Positions 41,673-50,983 of a stretch of DNA of 58,182 nt are shown here, piece after piece. This DNA is from Acidobacteriota bacterium (GTDB lineage Bacteria; Acidobacteriota; Terriglobia; Bryobacterales; Bryobacteraceae). Each line of letters begins with the position of its first letter. Position 1 is the stretch's first letter. Made by a program: the position numbers and the translations under genes. The notes under the pieces are model-generated. The model worked only from the letters and a program-made list of their open reading frames with translations. It was not told where the DNA came from and ran no database searches. The DNA is taken from assembly GCA_005808475.1 (NCBI GenBank), contig SYLY01000387.1:1-58182 (forward strand), in the 5' to 3' direction.

Positions 41673-43130
41673 ATGCGTCTCCTGTTTCTTCACCTGATCG
41701 TCCTTGGGATTTGCTCGGTCGGATTGGTGAATCCCATGATCGCGCTCTACGGCTACGTCTGGTATTCGCTCATGCGCCCGGACGTCCTGGCATGGTCGGA
41801 GGGCATGTATCCGCACTCGATCACCATCGCCATCGTGACTCTGCTGGGCGTGTGGCGCTACATCCCGAACTTTCAGCACTTTCTGAAGAACCCGTTCGTG
41901 CTGTCGCTGGTGCTCCTTCAGATCCCTCTGATTCTGTCGTGCGTGGCGTCGCCGAATCCATCGCTCTGTTGGGACATCTACTTCCGTTACGCCAAGGTCA
42001 TGGTGATGGGTCTGTTGATTCCCCTGTACGTGCAGACCGAAGCCGAGTTCCGGAAGTTGATGTTGGTCATAGTGGGATGCCTGGGATTCGTCGGCTTCAA
42101 ATACGGGATCTTTGGACTGCGTCATGGCGGCATCCACATCTCCGAGGGATACGGCGGGTTCATGTCGGACAACAACACTTTGGCCATGGCGCTGGTCATG
42201 GCATTGCCGATGATCTGGTATGCGCGCGGAATGGTGGAGCGGCAGTGGATTCGGGCGGGCATGATCCTGGTGTGCTTCCTCACGATCGCCGCGATCGTGA
42301 TGAGCCACTCGCGCGCCGCCGCGCTCACCTTGGTGCTGGTCTATCTCTGCATCGCGGCGCGATCCAAGTACAAGCTTCTCACTCTCGGCGTGGTGCTGGC
42401 CCTGAGCGCTCCGGCGGTGATCCTGGTGCAAGACACGTTCTACAAGCGCATGAAGACGCTCGAGAATCCGGATCAGGAGGGCTCGGCCCATCAGCGCATG
42501 GCCTATGCGAGGGCGGCTGTCAATATGTGGAAGGACTACCCACTGTTCGGCGTCGGATTCGGCACCGAGAACTGGATCCGGATGAGCGGACCATACCTCG
42601 GCCACGCCAACCTCCGCAAGCACGTGGTGCACAATAACTATCTGCAGATGGCGGTCGACTCCGGCACGTTTGCCTTGGCGATCCTGTTGGTGCAACTGTT
42701 CGGTTCCATCATCTGGCTGGGGAGATCGGCCGGGAGGATGCGGCGCCTATTCCCAGGACAAGGGAAGGAGGCGATACCGATCATGATGCAAGTGGCGCTG
42801 ATAGCGTACTCCTTCTGCAGCATCTTCGCGTCGAGGACCGACTACGATTTCTACTACTACCTGATCATGTGCTGTGGGTGCTGGTACATCGTGGAGCAGA
42901 CTGAACTGCTCCCGTTCGCGGCCAAACAGGCGGCGGGAGAAATCAAGGTCAGGGAAGCGGCGCCGGCCGGCCTGCCCGTGTCGACTTGGCAGCCAGTTGC
43001 GATGGTGGGTCCCGCGCGGGTGCTTCGGGACGCCGATGTTCAGCTCACCGGGCCCATACCCAAGGGTTGGCGGCGTCCATTCAACTCGTCCCGCCTCGAA
43101 AAGAACAAGCCGCAAACCAGCAGGGCGTAG
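41673..43130 (+). CDS. O-antigen-ligase/Wzy-like protein, exosortase-associated type
   Basis: A 485-aa membrane protein with about 11-12 helices. The first helix is followed by YGYVWYSLMRPDVLAW, a pattern seen in the putative O-glycosylation ligases associated with exosortase A systems. The large periplasmic loop has HNNYLQMAVDSG, and SHSRAAALTL is also typical of the Wzy_C family. It would polymerise the repeat unit or move it onto an acceptor. The hydrophilic C-terminal tail of about 60 residues overlaps the convergent membrane glycosyltransferase gene by 91 bp. Confidence 0.88.
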   Translation: MRLLFLHLIVLGICSVGLVNPMIALYGYVWYSLMRPDVLAWSEGMYPHSITIAIVTLLGVWRYIPNFQHFLKNPFVLSLVLLQIPLILSCVASPNPSLCWDIYFRYAKVMVMGLLIPLYVQTEAEFRKLMLVIVGCLGFVGFKYGIFGLRHGGIHISEGYGGFMSDNNTLAMALVMALPMIWYARGMVERQWIRAGMILVCFLTIAAIVMSHSRAAALTLVLVYLCIAARSKYKLLTLGVVLALSAPAVILVQDTFYKRMKTLENPDQEGSAHQRMAYARAAVNMWKDYPLFGVGFGTENWIRMSGPYLGHANLRKHVVHNNYLQMAVDSGTFALAILLVQLFGSIIWLGRSAGRMRRLFPGQGKEAIPIMMQVALIAYSFCSIFASRTDYDFYYYLIMCCGCWYIVEQTELLPFAAKQAAGEIKVREAAPAGLPVSTWQPVAMVGPARVLRDADVQLTGPIPKGWRRPFNSSRLEKNKPQTSRA

Positions 43131-44488
43131 GGGACCATCGGCAAATGGTAGCGGGGCTGGACGCCGAATGGCAGCCCGGTGAATAGAAACATTGCGACCG
43201 TCCAGGCGGCAATCCGTACCGCGCCGATGGAGAAGGCCGAGGGACGGCGCAGGGCCCCAGCCGCCACCAGCAGCCACACCAACCCCCACCATGCTTGGCT
43301 GATTGCCAGCAGAAGGCCGTACAGCTTTCCCTGGTAATCGTACGGAACGCGTAGCGACCAGTAGACGCCGGAGCCGTCGTCCCCGACGAATACCGGCAGC
43401 TTCTGGATCGTTAGACGGAGGAAGGCTTGCGGGTTTGCGAGAATCCATTCCTTGGCCCGCGCCGCGGCAAGTTCGTCGTGGCGCAACTCGTCGTAGCCGA
43501 CCTCCTTGTAGACCGCACGAACCCAGGTTTCGTTGTAATCGGGCGAGGCGTCCGGGTTGTTGCTCAAGTAAAGATTCGCGCCCATGTTCGTCGATACCAC
43601 GGCCTTTCCCAAGAGCCGGTAGTTGCGGTACATCCACGGGCCGACGGCGGCGGCCATTCCGAGCGACGCCAGCGCGAGCCACGGCGCAAGGCGGACCAGA
43701 GTCGCGCCGGACCGGTCCCGCCATCGGGAAAGCAGCCAGATAGCCGGCATGGGGAGCACGGTCGGCCGCACCAAGACCGCCAGCCCGTTGAGGACTCCTC
43801 CCAGTAGTCCGGACACTCCCGCCGCTGGCTGCCGCGAGATCAGCCATAACGAGGCGCTGATCAGGGCCAGGAAGAGCGGCTCCGATGCCGCCATGCCGGT
43901 GTAGGCGATGCCGGTCGGCCAAAGGGCGAGGCCGGCGCAAGCGGCGGCGCCGGCCTCGCGCTCTCCGATGCACTCTCCGGTACGTAACAAGGCCGCTGCC
44001 GCAACGGCGAAGCAAATCGAGTTGATCAGGGCGGGCAGATAGGTCCATTCGCCGAAAACCGCCATTCCGGCCGCCAACACCGCCGCGGCGCCCGGAGGCC
44101 GGTAGGCATACCACCTTCCCATGCCGTCCGGTCCGCCGACCCAGTAAGCGCCGTCGCGCAGGAGATTGACCGCCGTGCCCCAGTATTCGTGAAAATCCGA
44201 TACTTGCCGAGGGGGGACCGCCAGAACCCATGCCAGCCGCAGGGCCAGTCCGATGCCGATCGAGCAAAGTCCGGCACTGTGTGCGTTCCTGGCCAGCCAA
44301 GCGCGGCCGGCCTCGAGCCGTCCGCCCTCATGACGGGCTAGCCGCCAAGCGGCGGCAAAGAGGGCGGCTCCGACCAGGACGACTGCCAGCGGGCTGCTTC
44401 CCGCCACCCGCGACGGTAGCAGCCCGAGGCAGAGGGCCGAGATCAGCAGGATAACCAGGCGCGGAGCCGAGGTGAGGAGCCCTTGCAC
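43040..44488 (-). CDS. Membrane glycosyltransferase (GT-C, ArnT/PMT-like)
   Basis: About 482 aa with some 11 hydrophobic helices. The first periplasmic loop has an acidic motif (SDFHEYW) followed by YRPPG, the pattern of lipid-phosphate-sugar dependent GT-C enzymes. The start is uncertain: GTG 44488 keeps the first membrane helix and excludes a long upstream frame that is antisense-like and non-hydrophobic. It lies 44 bp after the large secreted protein gene on the same strand. Likely role: adding a sugar in the periplasm to the polymer or to secreted proteins. Confidence 0.75.
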   Translation of the reverse strand: MQGLLTSAPRLVILLISALCLGLLPSRVAGSSPLAVVLVGAALFAAAWRLARHEGGRLEAGRAWLARNAHSAGLCSIGIGLALRLAWVLAVPPRQVSDFHEYWGTAVNLLRDGAYWVGGPDGMGRWYAYRPPGAAAVLAAGMAVFGEWTYLPALINSICFAVAAAALLRTGECIGEREAGAAACAGLALWPTGIAYTGMAASEPLFLALISASLWLISRQPAAGVSGLLGGVLNGLAVLVRPTVLPMPAIWLLSRWRDRSGATLVRLAPWLALASLGMAAAVGPWMYRNYRLLGKAVVSTNMGANLYLSNNPDASPDYNETWVRAVYKEVGYDELRHDELAAARAKEWILANPQAFLRLTIQKLPVFVGDDGSGVYWSLRVPYDYQGKLYGLLLAISQAWWGLVWLLVAAGALRRPSAFSIGAVRIAAWTVAMFLFTGLPFGVQPRYHLPMVPYALLVCGLFFSRRDELNGRRQPLGMGPVS

Positions 44489-44532
44489 TTTAGCGATTCT
44501 AGCAGAGGCTCCCCACCCATCCGCGCGCGGCC

Positions 44533-47500
44533 TCAATCCGCCGGAGTCATCACCTTCATGATCGCTCCGCGCGCGACCTGCCCGCCACCTGCGTCGCGGA
44601 AGGCCACCCTGTAGTACAGGGCTCGTCCGCGATTGGTGGGAAGCAGTGTGGTGCATCCGGACGAGCACGGCGCCGAGATCGAACTGCCGAGCGATTCCGT
44701 CCCGCCGTAGTCCACCAATGCCTCGGTTACGCCGCGGCCCGGTGGTGGGACCAGCCGGATGGGCGCCGCCGCCGCCGCGCCGGCCGGCGGCAGCGTCGAG
44801 ACGACTCCGTTCGATCGCGTCAATCCGCCGAGTGGTCCGCAGGAGATCCGCCAGTGATAACTGGTTCCCGGATTCAACCCCGTCACCACGTGGTCGAACA
44901 CACGGCCGTAGGCCGGTAGCGCCGGATCGGCGCTGTCGTCCCAGGAATCGAACGGCGCCGCCGCCACTGCCAGCCGGCACGAGGCTCCCCAAAACGCCGA
45001 TCCCAGGAAACGAAGTTGCGTATCGCCGGACTCGATTCGAAGGTTCGCGGTTTTGCCGCGCGGAATGAAAGCCCAATGCGGATTCTCGGCATAGTAATTC
45101 TGATATTTGACGTTGCCGTCTATCCAGTCCCACGCCGCCACGCCCGATCCCCTCGGGGTGCCAACGCCATCGGGCAGCCAGCTAGCCGCCGCGCGAGCCA
45201 ATTGCGAGTAGCCCGATTGTACATCCGCGTCGTTGTTGAACCCGTTCACCGCCTGAGCCGCCGGGTTGAAGGCCTGCTTGAGCCGCGCGTAGGAGCTGAA
45301 TGCCCATTGCTGGCCGGCGTTCGTCGCCTGGGATGGGCATCCGCCCGGTTGGGCGGTTCCTTCCGGCAGGCAAGGCGTCGCCGGCTCCCGGTAAAGGCCG
45401 AGCAGGAAGGGATTGTAATCGGGATGCTTGATCCGGTCGAGCAAGCCCTTCATGAACGCGGTTCGAACGGGCCGCGTCTGCCCGAAGCCCAGGTTTTCCA
45501 TTTGGCCGAGCGCGGTGTAATAGTATGCTCGCATCCATGCCGATTCCGAGCTGAACGCGTACTGGGGATCGATGTCGCCGTCGACCGCCCATCCCCTACC
45601 GATTTCCGAGGGATAGGTGGTGCTCAGATCCGACTCCATTCCCTTGTATGTGTATCCGAAGCACCACGGCGTGTAGTCGTACTGGTTGGCCAACGGGACC
45701 GGGCACGGTTGGTGGAATGCCCCGTTGGTGACCGAGTATTTGCCCTCGTCCATGGCGAGGTTGCGGTTGAGCTTCGCCGCCAGGTACTCGCGCGTGGGCG
45801 AGCCGTCCGCGGCCGCCCATGCCCCAAAGGCAAGATCCCGGAATCCCCAGGCGCGGCTGCGAATGCCGTCGCGCCAACCCAGAAAGCCCCAATCGGTCCG
45901 GCGCTGTTGCGCGCGCTCGGTCCCCGGCGTGACATAGTAATCGGGGAATTCCGATCCATTGGCTGTTACGAAGGAGGCAAGATGGATCAGCTCCTGCTCG
46001 AAGAAATAGTCGCCGGTCGTGACGAACGGAAGAAACGCGAGCGCCGGCATGTGGCTGATCGTGCCGGTGGAGAACGCGAACCCATTGTTGGTGGAGTTCC
46101 CCACCGGCGCATAGCGGTCGGCCGCCGCCGAGTTGACCTGGTTCATCGGCACCGCCGTCGGCCTGGCGTCGATCGACGCGGGAAGGCCGAATTCGTCCAC
46201 GTCCCGGTTCGATCCGGCGCAGCTCTTGTCGCCGGGGTCGGCGGTATAGCCGCCGCCGTTGCAGAACTTACGCCCGGTATTGCCCTCGATGTAGTGAAAC
46301 GGCAACGAGCCCGAACAGACGCCCAATGCCATCATCACCTCGTTGAGCCGGTGCGAGTCCGGCAGAGTACTGGCCCAAGACAGGATCGAGGTTCCCGCCC
46401 AACGGGTGAACAGGCCGATGTCGGGCCGCCCGCCCACGTCCGGGATGTTCCTGGTAACTGGCCCTTTCACGGTATGCCACGTCCCCGTCAAGACCGCATA
46501 AGTGTCGGGATGGCATTGATCGGAGTTGTTCCAGGCCGGTTCGAGGACCGCGCTGGTCGAAGTGTTTACCGTAAGCTCGTTCGCGATCGCCTGCGTGGAT
46601 AGTGTGACGTGGGGATCGTGCGGGACGAGCCCGGCGTGCTTCTTGTATTTGTGGTTGAAGTCGTAGCGCACTTCCCCCGGAGCCGCTCCGGCCCAATAAG
46701 CGAGGTCGGACGCGTTCCACACGGGAAAGCGGAGCCGCGTCCGTGGAATTTGCTTCACCTCGCTCCGGCTGTAGACCGCCGCTCCTCCGGCGAGCACTTC
46801 GATGTCATACACCTGGTCCTGCATGCGGTCCGTCCAGTAGTTATTCAGGTGGAACGTAACGCCCACGCCGGACCATCCCGCGTAGAAAGTGAGAACCGCC
46901 TCCGGATGGAGCGATTTGTACCGGTCCTCGGGCGCGTCCACCCAGCGGTCGGTCAACGAATCGAGAGCCGCGGCCGAGGTTCCGGCGGGCCAGTAGTGAG
47001 TCCCGTTTCCGAAGCCTGGGTTGGTTCCCCGGTAGGAACGCGCCAGCGAGCTGGGAGCACACCCCCAGGAACCCACGCCTGCCACGAGTGTGTTGCCTGT
47101 CTTCGCGCATACGCGAATCTGCTCGCCCCCGACCAGCAGCACGGTGGGCGCTCCGATCGACGCCGCGTCGGTCAAGGTCAGCGTGGTTGCGGTGCCCGAG
47201 ACCAGATCGTTCGCCAACCGGAGTCCCGCGGCTGTGCGGACGAAGTTCCCGTGCGCCCCCGAACTGTGTCCTGCCGCGGCGGTTCCGTTCCGCCCGCGGC
47301 CGGCCGGATTCTGGCAAGACGAGGATGTTCCGGCCGTAAGGCCCACGTACAGCGTGTTGCCGTCGACGTGGCAGATGGAGATGTTCTCTCCGTCGATCTC
47401 CACCTCGAACGGCTTGGCTAGCGCGGCGAGATCGGACGCATTCTCCACCGGAATCTGAGTCTCGGCGCCGCCAAGGGGCACGATGAGACGCGTCACCCGC

Positions 47501-48087
47501 TTCTCCTTGAATCCGAAGTCGTCGGCGCGGGTGCGAGTCGTGTCGCCGGCGATCACGCGTGTAACGGCCGGCCCGCGAAGGTGGTACCGCCATCGGCCCG
47601 CCGCGAGTGTAGCCTTCGGATCGAAGATGCGCTGCGTGGTGGCGCCCACCGGATTCGCGGTCACTCGTAGCGAGGTGCTCCACGTACCGCCGTTGAACGC
47701 AAGCATACCGGCCTGATCGAGCGAGGCCGCGTCGCAAGCCGCGCGGCTTCCGGCCGAGCACGGACCGGCGTGGTTCCGGAAGTCGACGGTAATCACGCCA
47801 TTGGCCGCCAACGATGCGCGGAAACTGATGTCGGCGCGCTTGACCGATCCGCCCGGACACACCGCGGAAGCGGGCCACCGGTTGATGTTGTCGGATTGCC
47901 AGACCGCGACCGCGGCGCCGTCCACGAAGGGCCGGGGAAAGTCGCAGATCTCGTTCTCGGCGAAAACCCAGGCCAGCGTGAATGGACGGCCGGTCTGAGA
48001 CGCTCCGGTCCGGTCGGTGATGCGCGCTGCGTTGTCGAGCCCCAAGCCGGCCGCCGAGGCAAGGCTGAAGATGGCGAGGTATTTCAT
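44533..48087 (-). CDS. Large secreted paralogue with C-terminal fibronectin-III-like domain
   Basis: A 1184-aa protein with signal peptide MKYLAIFSLASAAGLG. It is similar along most of its length to the protein at 37637: both have a W-R-Y/W-x-L-R-G-P segment, S-L-H-P-x-x-V-L-T-F-Y, G-G-R-P-D-I, N-G-A-F-H-x-P-C-P and Y-N-P-F/Y-L. It has an extra insertion near 230-360 and a C-terminal part with VTGLNPGTSYHWRI, like a fibronectin type III fold. GGGAG precedes ATG 48087. It is third in an operon of secreted proteins. Surface polysaccharide binding or cleavage is a tentative guess. Confidence 0.65.
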   Translation of the reverse strand: MKYLAIFSLASAAGLGLDNAARITDRTGASQTGRPFTLAWVFAENEICDFPRPFVDGAAVAVWQSDNINRWPASAVCPGGSVKRADISFRASLAANGVITVDFRNHAGPCSAGSRAACDAASLDQAGMLAFNGGTWSTSLRVTANPVGATTQRIFDPKATLAAGRWRYHLRGPAVTRVIAGDTTRTRADDFGFKEKRVTRLIVPLGGAETQIPVENASDLAALAKPFEVEIDGENISICHVDGNTLYVGLTAGTSSSCQNPAGRGRNGTAAAGHSSGAHGNFVRTAAGLRLANDLVSGTATTLTLTDAASIGAPTVLLVGGEQIRVCAKTGNTLVAGVGSWGCAPSSLARSYRGTNPGFGNGTHYWPAGTSAAALDSLTDRWVDAPEDRYKSLHPEAVLTFYAGWSGVGVTFHLNNYWTDRMQDQVYDIEVLAGGAAVYSRSEVKQIPRTRLRFPVWNASDLAYWAGAAPGEVRYDFNHKYKKHAGLVPHDPHVTLSTQAIANELTVNTSTSAVLEPAWNNSDQCHPDTYAVLTGTWHTVKGPVTRNIPDVGGRPDIGLFTRWAGTSILSWASTLPDSHRLNEVMMALGVCSGSLPFHYIEGNTGRKFCNGGGYTADPGDKSCAGSNRDVDEFGLPASIDARPTAVPMNQVNSAAADRYAPVGNSTNNGFAFSTGTISHMPALAFLPFVTTGDYFFEQELIHLASFVTANGSEFPDYYVTPGTERAQQRRTDWGFLGWRDGIRSRAWGFRDLAFGAWAAADGSPTREYLAAKLNRNLAMDEGKYSVTNGAFHQPCPVPLANQYDYTPWCFGYTYKGMESDLSTTYPSEIGRGWAVDGDIDPQYAFSSESAWMRAYYYTALGQMENLGFGQTRPVRTAFMKGLLDRIKHPDYNPFLLGLYREPATPCLPEGTAQPGGCPSQATNAGQQWAFSSYARLKQAFNPAAQAVNGFNNDADVQSGYSQLARAAASWLPDGVGTPRGSGVAAWDWIDGNVKYQNYYAENPHWAFIPRGKTANLRIESGDTQLRFLGSAFWGASCRLAVAAAPFDSWDDSADPALPAYGRVFDHVVTGLNPGTSYHWRISCGPLGGLTRSNGVVSTLPPAGAAAAAPIRLVPPPGRGVTEALVDYGGTESLGSSISAPCSSGCTTLLPTNRGRALYYRVAFRDAGGGQVARGAIMKVMTPAD

Positions 48088-48089
48088 GG

Positions 48090-49025
48090 CTATCGCTCCC
48101 AAAGATTCAAGACCGGAGCCTGTTGGCCGGCCACGTTGATCGCTCCGCAGGAGGACGGCAGAGTGAGTCCGCCGCCATTTCCGGAGGCCGGATTGGCGCC
48201 CACGCCGAATCGAGTTGCGGACGCGTTGGCGAGTCCCATGAACGATCCGTGGATGTCCTTCGCGGTCAGCGCCAGAAAGGCGCTATCGGAGGCGACTCCG
48301 AGATAATAAGGGCCCGGATCGAGCGTCACGGCGCTCGACAGGGCGATCGCCTTGACGCCGGAAGTGGCGATGTCCGGACTCCCGCCGCTGGTGGCGCGTC
48401 CCGATGCCATCAAGGCGCCGCAAGAGGCGTTGTAGAGGCCAACCACCAAGCCGCAGGTTCCCCCGGAGCACGAAGCTCCGCTGGGAGTGGTGACGTGGAC
48501 GACTACTTTGCCGAAAACCGCCTTGTAGGGTAGCACCACCTGCCAGAGCCGTAGATCGCGGTCGTTGAGATTCGGAATGACAAAGGTCCCGGCGCCGTCG
48601 CCGAAGGGTGACCAGTACCCCTGTCCGGTTGTGGAGATCACCGTCGGGGCGGCTCCACCGCCGCCGGCCGCCGCTGCGCCGGTTTGGCTGAGCATCTGCA
48701 TGAACGAACCGTCGTAGGCGACCGCCACCATTTGACCCGCCTTGATGTCGCCCGCGGCCAGATCCTGGTCGCCATTTTTGCGAATCGCGCGCGCGCCGGC
48801 CGAGTTGAAGTTGATAGTGGAGGCCCCGGTATTGGCCGCGCCCGCGCGGAAATGATACACCGCGCCCGTGGAATATCCCGCGATGGCGGGAGTGAGCGAG
48901 CAGGCGTACACGTTGGCCGCGCCCGCGGTGTCGCAATAGTTGATCGCGCCTTCGACGGTGCGCCCGCCGTTGATGTAGGTCTGCGCGAAAGCGCAGACGG
49001 GGAGGAAAAGCAGAATCGATTTCAT
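48090..49025 (-). CDS. Secreted protein of unknown function
   Basis: A 311-aa protein with a signal peptide (MKSILLFLPVCAFA, cleavage near AQT). The middle (DIKAGQMVAVAYDGSFMQML) resembles a motif of phage tail-fibre and surface repeat proteins. Later Cys pairs suggest disulphides. It begins 2 bp after the previous gene and ends 2 bp before the next, with the same TAGCCATGAAA junction at both ends. No enzymatic motif was seen. Confidence 0.6.
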   Translation of the reverse strand: MKSILLFLPVCAFAQTYINGGRTVEGAINYCDTAGAANVYACSLTPAIAGYSTGAVYHFRAGAANTGASTINFNSAGARAIRKNGDQDLAAGDIKAGQMVAVAYDGSFMQMLSQTGAAAAGGGGAAPTVISTTGQGYWSPFGDGAGTFVIPNLNDRDLRLWQVVLPYKAVFGKVVVHVTTPSGASCSGGTCGLVVGLYNASCGALMASGRATSGGSPDIATSGVKAIALSSAVTLDPGPYYLGVASDSAFLALTAKDIHGSFMGLANASATRFGVGANPASGNGGGLTLPSSCGAINVAGQQAPVLNLWER

Positions 49026-49027
49026 GG

Positions 49028-50635
49028 CTAGAAGCTCCTCACGAGAGTGGCCCGGAAGGCCTGATTGGCTGGGTCGACCGCGCCGGCAGTGAACTTGCAC
49101 AGTCGCACGGTGACCGTATTCTGCGAACTGACGAACATGACGCCAGTCAAGCCGGCGTCGAGCGTATGCGGCCAGCCTGGCGCCAAGGCGTCGCCGGTGG
49201 CCGCGCCAGGCAACGGCAGCGTTAGCTCGGAGCACGCGTCCTGGACGATGGTTCCGAAGTCGAGCGACGCGGTCGCGGTCAGAAAAGCCGGGACAGCCGC
49301 GGTGTCGATGCCGACGCGCTTGACGCCGGGCGAGGTTTCGACGATCACGATGCCGAAATCGGAGGCGATGGTATCGCCGCCGCCGGAGCCGCCGGCTCCA
49401 CACGGAGAGCCCGCGGAAACGAGGCCGCCGCTGGAGTCGAACTTGGCGCAGTCGTTGGCGGCCACCGGGCCGCCGCCGAACGTCTGCAACTTGGATCCGG
49501 CGCCCTGCTTGCTCGCGGTCGCGACTTGGGAAGTGGCAACGGTCCCGCCGAGCGTGGCGAGATCGATATTGCCGGTCACGATATCGATGTCGACTTCGCG
49601 ATTGGCCGAGTCGTTGAACAGCGAAATCCTGCTGGAAGCCGCGTTGAGGTTCTTGAACTGGAGATCGGCTCCGGATTTCTGATGGAACAGCCCGACCCCG
49701 CCCACACCGGCGTTGGACGCCGTGTTGGTCTCGCCGCCGCCCGAGCCCGATCCGGTCCCACACGGGGCCCCGGCGCTCACCAGATTGCCCGCCGCGTCGA
49801 AGTTTGCGCAGTCGTGGGCGCCGGCGGCGCCGCCGCCGAACATCTGGACCCTGGAGCCGTTTCCCTGTTTGCCGGATGCGGCGATCTGAGCCGGACTCAA
49901 TGCGCCGCCGAGCGCCGACAGGTTCAGGCCCGCCTCGGCCACGTCGATATCGATTTCCCGGTTCGCCGCGTCATTGGTGATCGCGATTCGGCCCGAAGCC
50001 GCGTTGACGTTCTTGAATTGCAGGTCGGCGCCGAATTTTTGGAGGAACAGCCCCGCGCCGCCGTTTCCGACATTGGAGGCGGTATTCGATTCGCCGCCGC
50101 CGCCGGAGCCGCCGCCAGACCCTCCGGCGCCATTGGCCACGCAACGCCCCGTTTGCGGCGCGGCGAATTGGACCGAGACGTTGTTGTTGTCGGTCACGGT
50201 GAGCGATTGATATTCGATGGCGCGGCTGGCTCCGTCGTAGCACTGCACCAACACGTTGACGGTGCCCAGCCCGTGCGCGAATGTCACCGAGGTGGCGCTG
50301 GTGAACGACTGCGAGGCGTTGAGGACGCCAGTCCTCCCGGTCGTTCCGCCGCCAGCTTGGGCGGTCCACGCGTTGGGCGAGGCGCAGCCGTACAGGTTGC
50401 CGCCCGCTGTGGCGTCGGATTTGAAGAACATCTCGCCCACCGCGCAGTTGGTGGGCAGCGACGTGCCCGTTTTCATCGGTCTGGTGGTGACGGCCGCCGA
50501 GAAATCGACGCTCTTGGCCTGCGTGCGCAGGTCGATGGTTGTCTGGGCGTCGGCGGTGAAAAGCGCGGCGCCGAGGAAAACGGCTCTGATGGCCGTGGTG
50601 CTCGAGTGGAAGCCGGAAAGATGTCGCGGATCCAT
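49028..50635 (-). CDS. Secreted repeat protein with two 120-residue units
   Basis: A 535-aa exported protein; the signal sequence is around residues 12-30 (AIRAVFLGAALFTADA). Two tandem 120-residue units (about 182-301 and 302-421) share NTASN, GADLQFKN, NAAS, ANREIDIDV and FGGG, and are joined by Gly/Ser-rich linkers. The pattern is that of fibre-like surface proteins. A strong AGAGGAGG sequence lies 7 bases before ATG 50635. It is first in the leftward operon of secreted proteins. Function unknown; an extracellular fibre or adhesin is possible. Confidence 0.65.
   Translation of the reverse strand: MDPRHLSGFHSSTTAIRAVFLGAALFTADAQTTIDLRTQAKSVDFSAAVTTRPMKTGTSLPTNCAVGEMFFKSDATAGGNLYGCASPNAWTAQAGGGTTGRTGVLNASQSFTSATSVTFAHGLGTVNVLVQCYDGASRAIEYQSLTVTDNNNVSVQFAAPQTGRCVANGAGGSGGGSGGGGESNTASNVGNGGAGLFLQKFGADLQFKNVNAASGRIAITNDAANREIDIDVAEAGLNLSALGGALSPAQIAASGKQGNGSRVQMFGGGAAGAHDCANFDAAGNLVSAGAPCGTGSGSGGGETNTASNAGVGGVGLFHQKSGADLQFKNLNAASSRISLFNDSANREVDIDIVTGNIDLATLGGTVATSQVATASKQGAGSKLQTFGGGPVAANDCAKFDSSGGLVSAGSPCGAGGSGGGDTIASDFGIVIVETSPGVKRVGIDTAAVPAFLTATASLDFGTIVQDACSELTLPLPGAATGDALAPGWPHTLDAGLTGVMFVSSQNTVTVRLCKFTAGAVDPANQAFRATLVRSF
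49373..50092 (-). repeat. Tandem 360-bp coding repeat
   Basis: Two units, 49733-50092 and 49373-49732, encode the paired 120-residue modules of the secreted protein. The protein period is exact, while many codons differ, so the duplication is not very recent. Confidence 0.8.
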
Positions 50636-50983
50636 TGGAAACCTCCTCTGTGATTTCGGGGGACGCGGAACGTCCACCCGGCCTCGAAGCTCCCATGGGC
50701 AAGAGCGGGCGGCCGCGGTTGATCTTCGTAAATCGAAGAAATAAAAGCACAAATAAATTCACATTATGTGTGAACGCCCGGCAGGACTCGGAGCGGAAAG
50801 CCCGGGCTCACATAGTAAAGGAGCCGTAGCGGGCGCGTATGAACGGGAACATTCACGTTCCAATTTCACGGATATATCGCCAAGAATCCAGGAACTATCG
50901 GGTCAAATGGGGGCCCAATTCAACGGTCCACATTAAGCTCCCGCCTCCCGGCGGCCGATCCCTTGCTATGATGGAACCGAGCG
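50636..50983. promoter_or_regulatory. Intergenic promoter region with palindromes
   Basis: No gene is seen in this stretch. An AT-rich core at about 50720-50770 carries two perfect inverted repeats, TCTTCG-TAAAT-CGAAGA (50723-50739) and TTCACA-TTATG-TGTGAA (50758-50774), plus GGAAC-ATTCAC-GTTCC near 50845. These are operator-sized. The region probably drives the leftward secreted-protein operon and the rightward exopolysaccharide operon. Confidence 0.5.

Noticed and set aside
44489..45133. N-terminal extension of the membrane glycosyltransferase frame
   Set aside because: The extension is non-hydrophobic, Arg-rich and overlaps the end of the large secreted protein gene on the same strand in another frame.
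48090..50635. Prophage tail-fibre region
   Set aside because: The repeat proteins resemble fibre proteins, but signal peptides are present and no capsid, terminase, portal or lysis genes occur anywhere in the window.
50758..50774. CRP binding site
   Set aside because: The half-sites are in the inverse order (TCACA then TGTGA) with a 5-bp spacer, unlike the CRP consensus, so it is recorded only as a palindrome.
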